64,000 nt of DNA, taken from assembly GCF_032118995.1 (NCBI RefSeq), contig NC_092669.1:3595501-3659500 (forward strand). The letters run 5' to 3'. Shown here piece by piece: positions 32,810 to 43,756 of the stretch. A model generated the notes under the pieces. That model searched no databases and was not told the DNA's origin. It saw only the letters and a list, made by a program, of their open reading frames with translations. Every line of letters starts with the position of its first letter. The first letter of the stretch is position 1. This DNA comes from Asterias amurensis. Lineage: Eukaryota; Echinodermata; Asteroidea; Forcipulatida; Asteriidae. Position numbers and translations under genes: made by a program.

Positions 32810-33832
32810 TAAAGGCAGTGGACACTATTGGTAATTGTCAAAGACTAGCCTTCACAGTTGGTGTATCTCATCAAATGCATAAAATAACAAACCTGTGAAA
32901 ATTTGAGTTCAATCGGTCATCCAAATTGCGAGTTAATAATGAATAAAATAACCCTTGCCACACGAAGTTGTGTGCGTTTAGATGGTTGATTTCGAGACCT
33001 CAAGTTCTAAATCCGAGGTCTCGAAATCAAATGCGTAGAAAATTACTTCTTTCTCGAAAACTATGGCACTTCAGAGGGAGCCGTTTCTCACAATGTTTTA
33101 ATCCATCAACATCTCCCCATTAAGCTTAAAGACAATGAACACTATTGGTAATTGTCAAAGACCAGTCTTCTCACTTGGTGTATCTCAACATATGGATAAA
33201 AAAAAAAAAAAACATGTGAAAATTTGAGCTTGATTGTTCGTCGGAGTTGCGAGATAACTATGAAAGAAGAAACACCCGTCACACGTAGTTGTGTGCTTTC
33301 AGATGCTTGATTTCGAGACCTCAAGTTCTAAATCTGAGGTCTCGAAATCAAATTCGTGGAAAATTACTTCTTTCTCGAAGACTATGGCACTTCAGAGGGA
33401 GCCGTTTCTCACAATGTTTTAATCCATCAACATCTCCCCATTAAGCTTAAAGACAATGAACACTATTGGTAATTGTCAAAGACCAGTCTTCTCACTTGGT
33501 GTATCTCAACATATGGATAAAAAAAAAAAAAAACATGTGAAAATTTGAGCTTGATTGTTCGTCGGAGTTGCGAGATAACTATGAAAGAAGAAACACCCGT
33601 CACACGTAGTTGTGTGCTTTCAGATGCTTGATTTCGAGACCTCAAGTTCTAAATCTGAGGTCTCGAAATCAAATTCGTGGAAAATTACTTCTTTCTCGAA
33701 GACTATGGCACTTCAGAGGGAGCCGTTTCTCACAATGTTTTATACTACCAACCTCTCCCCATTACTCGTAATCAAGAAAGGTTTAATGTTAATGATTAAT
33801 TTGAGTAATTACCAAGTGTCCACTGCCTTTAA
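32810..33832 (-). mobile_element. Three head-to-tail M1 copies, two truncated
   Basis: Units 32810-33126, 33127-33447 and 33448-33832. The first two stop at the same CATCTCCCCATTAAGCTT junction and the third is full length. Units two and three are identical over a 321-bp period as far as I compared them. Confidence 0.9.
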
Positions 33833-33949
33833 GTAATATTTTGTATTGATTACTTGGTTTGATGAACTATATCCAAAGGTATATCTTCCTTCAAATGAAA
33901 ATGACTGTAACACAATAGGAAACATTTTGTCTTAATTGGATTTGCAGTT

Positions 33950-34216
33950 GTTTGTATTTTGTACGAACAATTTACTCTTTTGTCACCAAAATCATTCATT
34001 TTTTACATTTGTTTGATTTTGAGACCTCGAATTCTAAATTTGAGGTATCGAAATCAAATTCATGGATAACTACTTCTTTCTCGAAAACTATGTCACTTCA
34101 GAGGGAGCCGTTTCTCACAATGGTTGTAACTATCAACCTCTCCCCATTACTCTTCAGCAAGTGAGGTTTGATGCTGATAATTATTTTGAGTAATTACCAA
34201 TAGTGTCCACTGCCTT
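33950..34216 (-). mobile_element. M1 element, left end missing
   Basis: From TTTGATTTTGAGACCTCGAA to GTCCACTGCCTTCAA; the part left of 34008 is uncertain. Confidence 0.75.
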
Positions 34217-34456
34217 CAATAGCAAGAGCAAATACGAGCGCTATTTATGAAGCCACTGTTATTATTGATATTATTATTTAATATTATTTTAACTCTTATT
34301 GTTTGGAAATTAACAAAATAAAACATTAAAAACAAATGGTTATCTTAATGATTATTTTCCACTTCTTTATTAAAAAAAAACCCACACATACATATAATCT
34401 TTAAAGTCATTGTATTCAAATATTATGTTCTTCAGACAAATATTTGATCAAACACT

Positions 34457-34730
34457 CCAAGGTGTGATTAGTCTTGGTGAAAGCAATTCTCGTTTTCCTT
34501 TCACGCACAGCGCGGCCACATCGATCGCCCGTATACATGTACACTCGCCACCTAACCCCTGCGACCACCGGTGAGTGGGCTGAAGGCCGAGTCACACTGC
34601 AGCGATAACGGAAACGATAACGATCGCCACGCAAAGAAAACGCATTCTATTGGTTGAATGAGCGTGTTGGCCGCATTGTGCGTGAAAGGAAAACAAGTAG
34701 CGTCTTGCACCAAGACTAAGGTGTGATTGG
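34457..34730. mobile_element. M11 inverted-repeat element
   Basis: TAGTCTTGGTGAAAG and GTTTTCCTTTCACGCAC on the left mirror GTGCGTGAAAGGAAAAC and CACCAAGACTA on the right. The outermost 11 bp are in direct rather than inverted orientation. Confidence 0.65.
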
Positions 34731-36240
34731 TAAATAAATCATACAATTTCCCCCCTAAAGAGTGGTCTGCTTGCCAAAATACCAAATCAAACACCGGAGG
34801 ATCAGTCAACATTCACTAAAAGTGGGTCAGCTAGTTCACTGTTGAAAGCGTCCCTGTTTAATATAAAGTATGGACTGGACAAGTGCAAAAGTTGACGAGC
34901 CGATGAAATGAAAAGTTTACTGGGCCTGCTGGCCACTCGCTGATCAAGTTATGGGCAAACCTTGTCATAAGCAACCTTAATGAATCAATCCCTTCCATTT
35001 ATCAACATTTCAAAAAACAGCTGTGTGCACGCTTATTATTAAGCATGGTAGTCTTGGTTCATAACCCTCCCGAAACCCCTCTTCCCATGATCCATCGTTA
35101 AAAAGAGGGCGCACAATCATCAAAACATCTGTTTCTCAGGGAGATGGGGGTTCAAGGCCGATAGCACCCTCTATTGGCAACTCTATCAGTGAGATATAAG
35201 GAAGCAAAGCTTTTTGGAAAATCAACAGGAGCATCTTGAACCAAGACTAGCATATTGGACGGCAAAGACTAGCAAACTTTTAGTGGATTGGGTCCTACTG
35301 ATCAGTGCAGGATCCAATAATTTTGAAAAGGAATAACATGGAGATAACAGGTGTTAGTTGCAAGATGAAGGATGTTTTTATTTAGCTTCTTTCTTCACTG
35401 GAGCTTACCCATGAAGGTACGAACACCATGCCTGACGTACTATTTTAATAATGCAACCATCATTAAACTAAAGCCAACAGGGCCTAAATTACGGCACTGC
35501 TGATGGTTAATATATGCGCTCAGAACCCTTGACAAAAACAAAAACCATGATAAACAGAGTGCTGTAGCACATAATTTGTAGCGCCATGAATTGGTGCTCA
35601 GTTTTACAAAGACAAAGAGTAAAATACGTAAAATTACATTAAAAACATCAACACTTATTATAACGTGCATATTAATACATAAACTGTAGCATTTCTACTG
35701 TGTGCAGTGCGAGTCGTATGACAAAAAGGCAGGAGATGCAATTCATTTAAATAACTTCATTTTAGCTTGTTAAAAAACAAATGAGCTATCTTTCATGCAT
35801 GTCTAGAAATTTACACTCAACGGCCAGTGATTTAGCGCGAGGCCAGTGAACTTAAGACTGGACAACTCAGGAGTTCTTGTGTTATTGAACTTAAGACCGG
35901 ACAACTCAGGAGTTCTTGTGTTATTGAGTAATAATACCCAACACCCATTTTCAATTGATCTACTCACTGTGTTTCTAGTCTTGTGAAGGCTTTAAGCTAC
36001 AAAGCCCTGCAGTTTTGTGGTTGTTTTTCCCAAATTCAAGTCTTGCCGTAACACATTGTATACTTTGTACACGGTGCATTTTGTATCACTGATGCAAAAC
36101 GGGTGCCATGGCAGCAAAAAGGTGAGGGTGGTTAAAAGCCAAAATATTTAAGTTAAAGGGGCTGTGTTATCATGATAAAAGCAGGCCAGTGGAGGAACAT
36201 AGAATTTGATGAACTATCAATCCGCTACTGCATGCACTTG
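34731..36240. other. Mostly unique sequence, possible 3' UTR of the SRSF7-like gene
   Basis: A 46-bp tandem duplication lies at about 35850-35935 (GACAACTCAGGAGTTCTTGT twice). A minus-strand AATAAA near 35370, about 1.1 kb past the stop, is a candidate polyadenylation signal. No other ORF or repeat is convincing. Confidence 0.4.
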
Positions 36241-36249
36241 CTCTCCCTC

Positions 36250-36340
36250 AGTACCAAATCTACGGAGGGTAAGCGCTGAATTCTAGTGATCGTAAGCGCA
36301 GAATTCAGCGTTAAGCAGAGCCATGAAATTGGGCAATGTT
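36250..36340. mobile_element. M5 end fragment
   Basis: GCGTTAAGCAGAGCCATGAA followed by ATTGGGC, the right end of M5. A second such fragment is at 37600-37692. Confidence 0.6.
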
Positions 36341-36471
36341 ATGATCCTGACAGGACAGCCCCTTTAAATTGCTTAACACATCTTTATCGCTGATTAATCT
36401 TTTGATGTGAATCTACCGATGAACACACTTCCTCTAAAGCGCTGGGCCACCTAGGGTCACGTTCAAGCAGT

Positions 36472-39400
36472 CTAATCACGATCGTAGGAGTCTCTTCTTG
36501 GAGCTGGACTGTGGTATGACCTGGAACGGCTGGAACGAAGACAGGTACAAACAGTACGCATAAATTTTCATTGAAACCTTTAAACCTTTTTTCTTCTCCA
36601 GTAAACTTGGAGGCAACCAACTGCGCTCCATGCTTAAGGAACACATGGAATATTTAAATGTATGCATCAGTTCACCTCTAATGATATCACATATTACTTT
36701 CTAAGGCAGTGGACACTATTGGTAATTACTAGAAATATTTATTAGCATAAAACCTTTCTTGGTGACGAGTAATGGGGAGAGGTTGATGGTGTAAAACATT
36801 GTGAGAAACGGCTCCCTCTGAAGTGCCATAGTTTTCGAGAAAGAAGTAATTTTCCACGAATTTGATTTCGAGACCTCAGGTTTAGAACTTGAGGTCTCGA
36901 AATCAAGCATCTAAACGCACACAACTTCGTGTGACAAGGGTGTTTTTTCTTTCATTATTATCTCGCAAGTTCGATGACCGATTGAGCTCAAATTTGCACA
37001 GGTTTGTTATTTTATGCACATGTTGAGATACATAAACTGTGAAGGCTAGTCTTTGACAGTTACCAATAGTGTCCACTGCCTTTAACCTTAGGTCCAAAGA
37101 CATCCCTCGGTCAGGCAATGCACCTCAATGGAAAGCACAATTATAGAACAATAGACCCATCTATGAAACATACTAATTACATTCACGCATACAGACCCTA
37201 TTGGTTGGCAAGCGCCAAAGAGATACATGTATGCACTTAGCGGGGGGGGGGGGGGGGGGGGGGGGGTCTTAAGATACATGCTTTTTACGTTTTTAAAGGC
37301 CAAATATTGTACCTGCTTTCAAAAGCCGTTTGTGATCCCACCATTATCCCATGCTGAAAATAAATAATTTGAATCAAATCCTATTGCCTCCTTTTTCCTT
37401 TATTATGGCGTGTCCATTAACACTAAACTGTATTTCATGCGTATGAGCGTAGCGAAGTAGCATGAAATTACATTTTTAAAAGCCAAATATTGTACACTCT
37501 TTCATGGATGTGTACAAGTTATGGGATTTTAGGTGTGTAAATGTTATTTTGGAATTGCTGTAGCGTCGATTATGCACGCACAAGCCAATTTCCTGCTAAC
37601 CGGTGAAATATGCTAGCTGAAGCGCAGAATTTCCTGTTTCCGCAAGCAGCGACTATTTGCTTACGCTAAGCAGAGCCATGAGATTGGGCCCAGATGTTTT
37701 ACCAAGTCTGTGTATACATGAGTGTTGGGAAAAACTAAGTCATGGATTTAGAACCTACCTTCGGCTTCGGCTGTGACTACGGCTCCGGGAACGATAACTC
37801 TTGTAGGAATTATTGCGAGAACGAGTGTCGTAGGGGGACCTGCAAAAAGACAAAGAGGTACATTATATTCCAACAAAAAAATTATAATAATATTATTGAG
37901 AAACAAGGGATCAAATTATGAAAAAGGTTTTGAGTCGCTCTCGTTATTCATTTTTTTTTTTTAGCTGAGCAGCCATGAGAAGGGAACCGGTCAGAAAATA
38001 TTGTACATTTACATGACATTATGACTGGTGACTTAAAGGAAATGGGTACTTTTTCAAAATGTTCAGAGATTTGCATTGAACTAACAGGGTTTAAAGATAA
38101 TGATAGTGGAAAGCTTCAAATATTATTTACCAAGGTTCGGTAAGAAAATAATTTGTTTTACTCATTTCTCAAAAACTACAGCACCTCAGTAAGTAAAATT
38201 TTAAGGGAAGCTTTCTACTATCATTATCTTCAAACTGTGTAAGTTTAATGTAAATCTGTGGACATTGTGTTATGTGTTAGGAAAATTGTGCATGCCCCTT
38301 TAAAGACGATGCTCAGCAACAATTTTCTGTAGCTAGCAAGTTTGTGTGCTTTGCCAGCTCTTTGAAACTGACCCCAGGACAAGATCAAAGCTAAGTTATA
38401 GAAACAAAACTTTATTCAAAAGGACGGGAAATGTCCCGTTCAATAACATGATGTACACATTTCAGTGTCTGCATCGAAGTGCATGGACAAAATCGACAAA
38501 TCTCTAGCCTCATATCATTAAGGGCAGTGGACACTATTGGTAATCACTCAAAATAATTATTAGCATAAAACCTTACTTGGTGACCAGTAATGGGGAGAGG
38601 TTGATGGTATAAAACATTGTGAGAAATGGCTCTCACTGAAGTGCCATAGTTTTCGAGAGAGAAGAAATTTTCCACGAATTTGATTTCGAGCCCTCAAGTT
38701 TAGAACTTGAGGTCTCGAAATCAACTATGTAAACGCACACAACTTCGTGTGACAAGGGTATTTTTTCTTTCATTATTATCTCGGAAGTTCGATGACCGAT
38801 TGAGCTCAAATTTTCACAGGTTTGTTATTTAATGCATATGTTTAGATACAACTAGTAAGAAGACTGGTCTCCGACAATTACTAATAGTGCCCACTGCCTT
38901 TAAACATGTACACCTCTTCGCAAATACCCATTGCGCAATCACTAACTACTGAATGAGGTGCATGCTGGTCTAGCTAGGGATCAACCTTAATTGCTAGCTA
39001 GACCAGCATGCACATCGTTCCATGCCTACCGCGTTTGTATCAAGTATTTGCGATAAGGTTTATGGTCTAAATTGCCATGTGTATTCAACACCCTCCCAGT
39101 GCAAATAATATGGTCTCATCCAAAAAATCTGAGTATAAAATAGGTTTTACACCAAAATGTCAAACAAATATTTTTAATTAGAAATGTTTGATTACTCAAC
39201 ACTATCACTACTAATTTCTTAACATTCTTTTAAACATTCCCGATGAGCATACCTTACAGTGAGAGCTCATGTAGCAAATACTAAATATCTGCCTCGCAAA
39301 GCTGTGGTAGCCGAGCAGAAAAACCAGAACGCTAGAGGCAAGTTAACTGAGCACCTCGCAGACGAACGCACTTGCGGAAAACTAGACGAGTCTGAATGTC

Positions 39401-42379
39401 TCGCAGTAAAGCTATCTTAGGCTACTGGTTTGCACTAGATGTGTGATTTAACTTGTGGATAGCTTGTGGACAACTAGCGCAAACCGGATAGCTTGATGTT
39501 GAGTAGTAAAGGCTAGTGGTTTGAACTAGATGGGTGATATAACTTGTGGATAACTTGTGGGCAAATAGCAGATATTGTATAGCTTGCCGAGAAGCATAGG
39601 CTAGTGGTTTTAACTAGATGATTGGCATGATCTGTGGATAACTTGTGGACAACTAGCGGAAACTGGATAGCTTGCCCAGAAGCAAAAGCTAGTTGTTTGA
39701 ACTAGGTGGGTGATACAACTTGTGGACAACTAGCGGAAACCAGAAAGTTTGCTGTTGTTGGGTAGCGAAGGCTTGTGGTTTGAACTAGACGGGCGGTATA
39801 ACTTGTGGACAACTAGCGCAAACTGGATAGCTTGCCCAGAAGCAAAGGCTTGTGGTTTGAACTGGTTGGACGAGGTAACTCGTTGACATAAATAGCAGAA
39901 ACCGGATAGCTTTCTGAGTAGCAGAGGCTAGTGGTTTGAACCAGTGGGTTGTCCTAACTTGCCGATACATAAATACATGTAGCTAGTCGCAGTATTTTAC
40001 GGCCGCAATGAGAAAGCTTGCAGGAATCAATTCCCATGCTTAGAGTTAGTTACGATATCCTGCAAATTAAAGTACAAATAGGTAGATTTAAGTGTATACA
40101 ATCATTTAACTAATTGCAGATTTACCCTCCTTGCAGGTAAAACACAAATTAAAAATACTTTCAGATTGAGTTGAAGGCCAGTGATTTTAGCATTGTCCAA
40201 TCTGGTGGTCGACTGATTTAAAATGTATTAAAGGAACACGTTGCCTTGGATCGGACGAGTTGGTCAAAACAAAAGCGTTTGTAACCGTTTTTTATAAAAT
40301 GCATATGGTTGGAAAGATGTTTTAAAAGTAGAATACAATGATCCACACAAGTTTGCCTCGAAATTGCGTGGTTTTCCTTCTACTGTGCGAACTAACATGG
40401 TCGGCCATTTATGGGAGTCAAAATTTTGACCCCCATAAATGGCCGACGTGTTAGTCGACGAGGTAAAAGGAAAACCACGCAATTTCGAGGCATGTTTGTG
40501 TGGATCATTGTATTCTACTTTTACAACATCTTTCTACCCATAAGCATTTTATAAAAAACGGTTACAAACGCTTTTCAAAGACCAACTCGACCGATCCAAG
40601 GCAACGTGTTCCTTTAAGAGAGAGGGAGAGAGGGTTACAAAGCACACAGAAAAAAGCAATGGGGTTAACAATGAATACTGAGACATAAGTGTAAGCTTGG
40701 GCGATATCGATTTATTTTATCCACGATATATTGCCGACAATACAGGCCTGATACTTCACGGAGGCAACAGAGGCGATTGCCTCCGTTGCCCCTTGCCATT
40801 GCCTTGGTGCCCTTGAAATGCTCTAGTAGAAATTTACAATTCCCTCATAGGGTGCCCTTTGCCAAAGAGAAAATGCCTTGGTGCCCTTGCCTTTTCAAAA
40901 ATGAAGCATACAGGCCTGCAATATATCGCGATATTCGATATAATCCCGATTAATGAAATTTGACATCATTACTGTCTCAGTTAGCAAATACATCGCGATA
41001 TTTAATCGATATATCGGTATATCGCGATATATTGATATTTCGATTAAAACCAGATCCACCCGATATCGAAATCGTGTCCAAATTAATATCGCGATATTCT
41101 ATAGTATCGTGATATCGCCCAAGCTTACATATCTGGGGGAGTGAGGGTGGAGTAAAGAGGATGGGTCGACCACAAGATGCAAACAAAAAAAGACAAGATC
41201 AAAGGAGGGAAGAAAGTAATTAGTGAATGAGGCCTCCATGCCCCCCTTGTCTTTGTCTTGGGGGCCCTTGAAATGCTCCAAAAGAAATTTAAGATTTCCT
41301 CGTAGGGTGCCCTTTACCAACGATGCCCCTTGCCCTTCTAAAAAAACAGGGCATACACGCTGTAAATGCATCATTTAATTCAAACTTACCTGGAGCGAGA
41401 TCGTCTACGCCTGTCGTGAGAGTTATGCGGGCAATCTCTTGCATAATGGCCACGTTTGCCGCACTCGTAGCATTTATCATCGTTGAAAGAACGCCGCTGT
41501 TGGAAACGACTGCCACCACCACGGTCACCACTATAGCCGCCACCACCACTTCGTCTACTGCCGCCCCTTTCACGATCACGGCCACGACGTTTTTCACCGG
41601 TAGCATGCTCGACCTCAATACGTCTCCCGCAGAGAGAACTGTTGTTGGAATAAAATAAAAATTAATCTAAAAAGGCACTGGAGAAATTCTGTAAATACTT
41701 AAAATAATTGTTAGCATAAAAACCTACTTAATGCAGAGCTGTTGACAGTATAAAACATTGTGAGAAACGGCTCCCTCTGAAGAAACGTAGTTTTCGAGAA
41801 AGATTTTATTTCCAACTAAAATATTTGAAAATATGTTTACAATTTTCTCTTTATAGAGACAATATTTAATTCATTGTTTTTTTTCTTCTAATTTCTCCAA
41901 AAATTACAGCACCTGGGGTGGATTTCAAAGGATGCGTTACTCGTCCTAACTTAAGACTAGCCATACGTTTTCATATCCTAAGACTAGTCCTAAGTTAGGA
42001 CTAGTGAAATCGACCCCAGGGCAATTAATATTTCATGGGAAGCTTTCTACCATCATTATCTTCAAACCAAGCAAGTTTCATGACAATCTGTGGCCATAGT
42101 GTTCTGTGTCCTACAAATTGTTGCCAAACCCTTAAACACCATTAATACTTCGTCAATGATATAAACATACGTGTCATTGAGTCCTCTGATGGCTTGGCTG
42201 GCATCACCAGGGTTTTCAAATTCGACGAAGGCAAAGCCTGGCGGATTCCTAGCGACCCAAACATTTGTCAATGGTCCGTAGGTACTGAATGAATCTTCGA
42301 TGTCACGGCGATTGGCATCGTCTCCAAGGTTACCAACGTACACCTTGCAGGACAGCGATGAATCACCATAGCGCGACAT
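36472..42379 (-). CDS. SRSF7-like SR splicing factor
   Basis: Nuclear pre-mRNA splicing factor of the SR family, closest in layout to SRSF7/9G8. Coding exons on the minus strand: 42379-42171, 41638-41390, 37839-37759, 36529-36472; borders and phases agree, giving 198 residues. The RRM covers about 11-80, with RNP2 VYVGNL (13-18) and RNP1 GFAFVEF (48-54). A Gly/Arg linker follows, then a CCHC zinc knuckle (C126, C129, H134, C139) and a short RS tail split over three exons. Start: MSRYG matches the family, and an acceptor-like CAG just upstream implies a 5' UTR exon. The RS tail is much shorter than in vertebrate SRSF7, so further alternative RS exons in the 3.5-kb intron are possible. Divergent from the SR gene at 47815. 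Confidence 0.88.
36703..37085 (+). mobile_element. M1 element, complete
   Basis: AAGGCAGTGGACACTATTGG to GTCCACTGCCTTTAA, in the last intron of the SRSF7-like gene. Confidence 0.9.
37160..37266. repeat. M10 fragment ending in poly-G
   Basis: AATTACATTCACGCAT and TTGGTTGGCAAGCGCC match M10. It runs into about 25 consecutive G at 37242-37266. Confidence 0.65.
37600..37692. mobile_element. M5 end fragment
   Basis: GCTAAGCAGAGCCATGAGAT followed by TGGGCCC, the right end of M5, close to SRSF7-like exon 3. Confidence 0.6.
38034..38303. mobile_element. M3 inverted-repeat element
   Basis: TTAAAGGAAATGGGTACTTT to GCATGCCCCTTTAAAG. The inner arms GATAATGATAGTGGAAAGCT and AGCTTTCTACTATCATTATC are inverted. 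Related copies lie at 41840-42140 and 49803-50122. Confidence 0.75.
38518..38903 (+). mobile_element. M1 element, complete
   Basis: TTAAGGGCAGTGGACACTAT to GCCCACTGCCTTTAA. Confidence 0.88.
38920..39085. mobile_element. M9 inverted-repeat element
   Basis: GTGCATGCTGGTCTAGCTAG and CTAGCTAGACCAGCATGCAC are inverted; it ends near ATTTGCGATAAGGTTTATGG. Same family as 19765-19930. Confidence 0.75.
39405..39965 (+). repeat. Minisatellite, about 90-bp unit (intron of SRSF7-like gene)
   Basis: About seven units with GGCTAGTGGTTTGAACTAGA, AACTTGTGGACAACTAGCG and GGATAGCTTGCC. Units vary from about 80 to 100 bp. Confidence 0.88.
40231..40618. mobile_element. M2 foldback element, complete
   Basis: AAAGGAACACGTTGCCTTGG to its complement, with GTCAAAATTTTGAC at the centre. 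Very similar to 15448-15833 and 54888-55277. A short GAGA-rich tract follows. Confidence 0.92.
40692..41128. mobile_element. M6 element interrupted by M7
   Basis: TAAGCTTGGGCGATATCGAT to ATATCGCCCAAGCTTA, rich in ATCGCGATAT palindromes. Another copy is at 54363-54733. An M7 element sits in its left arm. Confidence 0.82.
40743..40918. mobile_element. M7 element nested in M6
   Basis: Bounded by CAGGCCTG on both sides. The uninterrupted M6 copy reads ACAATATATCGCG at the same point, so the insertion duplicated at most about 3-4 bp (AATA). Confidence 0.75.
41225..41355. mobile_element. M7 fragment
   Basis: CCTTGAAATGCTCCAAAAGA and CTCGTAGGGTGCCCTTTACC match M7. Ends just before SRSF7-like exon 2. 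Confidence 0.6.
41669..41825 (+). mobile_element. M1 left-end fragment
   Basis: AAAAGGCACTGGAGAAATTC through GTAGTTTTCGAGAAAGA, then cut off. First intron of the SRSF7-like gene. Confidence 0.7.
41840..42140. mobile_element. M3 element interrupted by M4
   Basis: CTCCAAAAATTACAGCACCT, then AAGCTTTCTACCATCATTATC and CCAAACCCTTAAAC match M3. Between the halves lies a 107-bp M4 copy (41914-42020). Confidence 0.7.
41914..42020. mobile_element. M4 palindromic element nested in M3
   Basis: TGGGGTGGATTTCAAAGG to GTGAAATCGACCCCAGG, with CCTAACTTAAGACTAG and CCTAAGTTAGGACTAG arms. Confidence 0.75.
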
Positions 42380-42443
42380 AGTGAAGGGCTCTCTGCAATG
42401 CAAATAACAAGAGGGTTTGAGTTGATGATTTGGTGTGTTCAGT

Positions 42444-42756
42444 TTAAAGGAACACGTTGCCTTGCATCGGACGAGTTGGTCTATAAAAAGCGTTTGTTAT
42501 CGTGGTTTTCTTTTTACTGTGCGAACTAACACGGTCGGCCATTTATGGAAGTCAACATTTTGACTCCCATAAATGGCCGACCGTGTAAGTTGACGAGGTA
42601 AAAGGCAAACTGTGCAATTTCGAGGCATGTTTGTGTGGATCATTGTATTCTACTTTTACAACATCTTTCTACCCATATGCATTTTATAAAAAACCCGTTA
42701 CAAACACATTTCAAAGACCAACTCGACCGATCCAAGGCAACGTGTTCCTTTTAACA
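42444..42756. mobile_element. M2 foldback element with internal deletion
   Basis: AAAGGAACACGTTGCCTTGC to CAAGGCAACGTGTTCC. The left arm lacks about 70 bp after TAAAAAGCGTTTGTTA. It lies 65 bp upstream of the SRSF7-like start codon. Confidence 0.88.
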
Positions 42757-42899
42757 ATTTTACGGTCATCACCAGTGTTGTGGGCGATGCCGGGCGGGCC
42801 TACCTAAAACTAAACATTTTAGCCCAGCACTCCGAGCAAAATACACTGTGCTGCCCAGCACAGATTTCCCCCAGGTTTTGCAGCTCAGCAATGATGACC

Positions 42900-43330
42900 C
42901 CATATCTAACCATATTTTTTGATCTGTTTGCCCTTAGTTATAGTGGGTCTAGAGCTATATTTCTGAACTGCTTCAAGTTTACACTCCATCAAGGAATCTT
43001 CGATCAAGTTCCATGCTTCTCCTCATTGAACCCAAGTCTCGACACTCATGGGGCGACAGGTCCTTTTCTTCAGCCGGGCCACGCATCCGGAACTCTCTAC
43101 CACTTAATCTTCGATCTTGTGTTTGTACTGCAAAATTCAAGTCTCTTCTCAAAACTTATCTTATGTCACAGGTTTTCAATGACTAATTTTGTTGTGTCTG
43201 TTTTTTTCTTTGTGTTGTGTTTTGTTTTTGTCTTGTTTTGGTTTTACTGCGCCTTGAACACCCAGCAGGGTGGATATGTGCGCATTACAAGTCTTATTAT
43301 TATTATTATTATTATTGTTATTATTATTAG
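42900..43330 (+). pseudogene. LINE 3' end with reverse-transcriptase tail
   Basis: One frame reads DRSFSSAGPRIRNSLP then FKSLLKTYL, the usual end of a non-LTR ORF2. A 3' UTR follows with GCGCCTTGAACACCCAG and a terminal ATT repeat at 43295-43330. The frame is broken upstream. Confidence 0.65.
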
Positions 43331-43504
43331 AGCTAGTTGTGATAACGTAACACCCCTCCCACCACTCATTAGGCCAATTTAAAAAAGAAAAAAAAAAGAA
43401 AGATTGCCCGGTTTTTCCAAAAGGAGAACATCCAGGGCATGCTTTTTTATTTTGTAATTTTTTTTAAAGGTGGGTGTCGAGCGTTTAGACTCAACTGGGC
43501 ACCA

Positions 43505-43756
43505 GGGCCCAATTTCATGGCTCTGCTTACCGTAAGCAAAGAATCGGGGCTAACGACAGAAGTAGGGAATTCTGTTCTTACGGCAAGCGTATTACACAGG
43601 TAAGCGGAAAATTTTGGCTTCTGCGCAAACGTACTACGTTACTAGGCATTCTACGCTTGCAAGGCTAGCGCAGAAATTTGGCGCTTGCACATTAGCGGGG
43701 GAAACGTGATCCTCAGCGCAGAATTCGGCGGTAAGCAGAGCCATGAAATTGGGCCC
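43505..43756. mobile_element. M5 element, complete
   Basis: GGGCCCAATTTCATGGCTCT to AGAGCCATGAAATTGGGCCC; interior with GTAAGC and GCGCAGAATT motifs. Confidence 0.88.

Noticed and set aside
36384-36667. 86- and 63-codon ORFs over SRSF7-like exon 4
   Set aside because: Out of frame with the RS-tail exon at 36529-36472.
41289-41658. ORFs of 109 and 111 codons overlapping SRSF7-like exon 2
   Set aside because: The spliced frame on the minus strand encodes the RRM end and CCHC knuckle; the others are shadows.
42780-43382. 200-codon ORF as a host gene
   Set aside because: It reads a different frame of a decayed LINE 3' end and its ATT tail.
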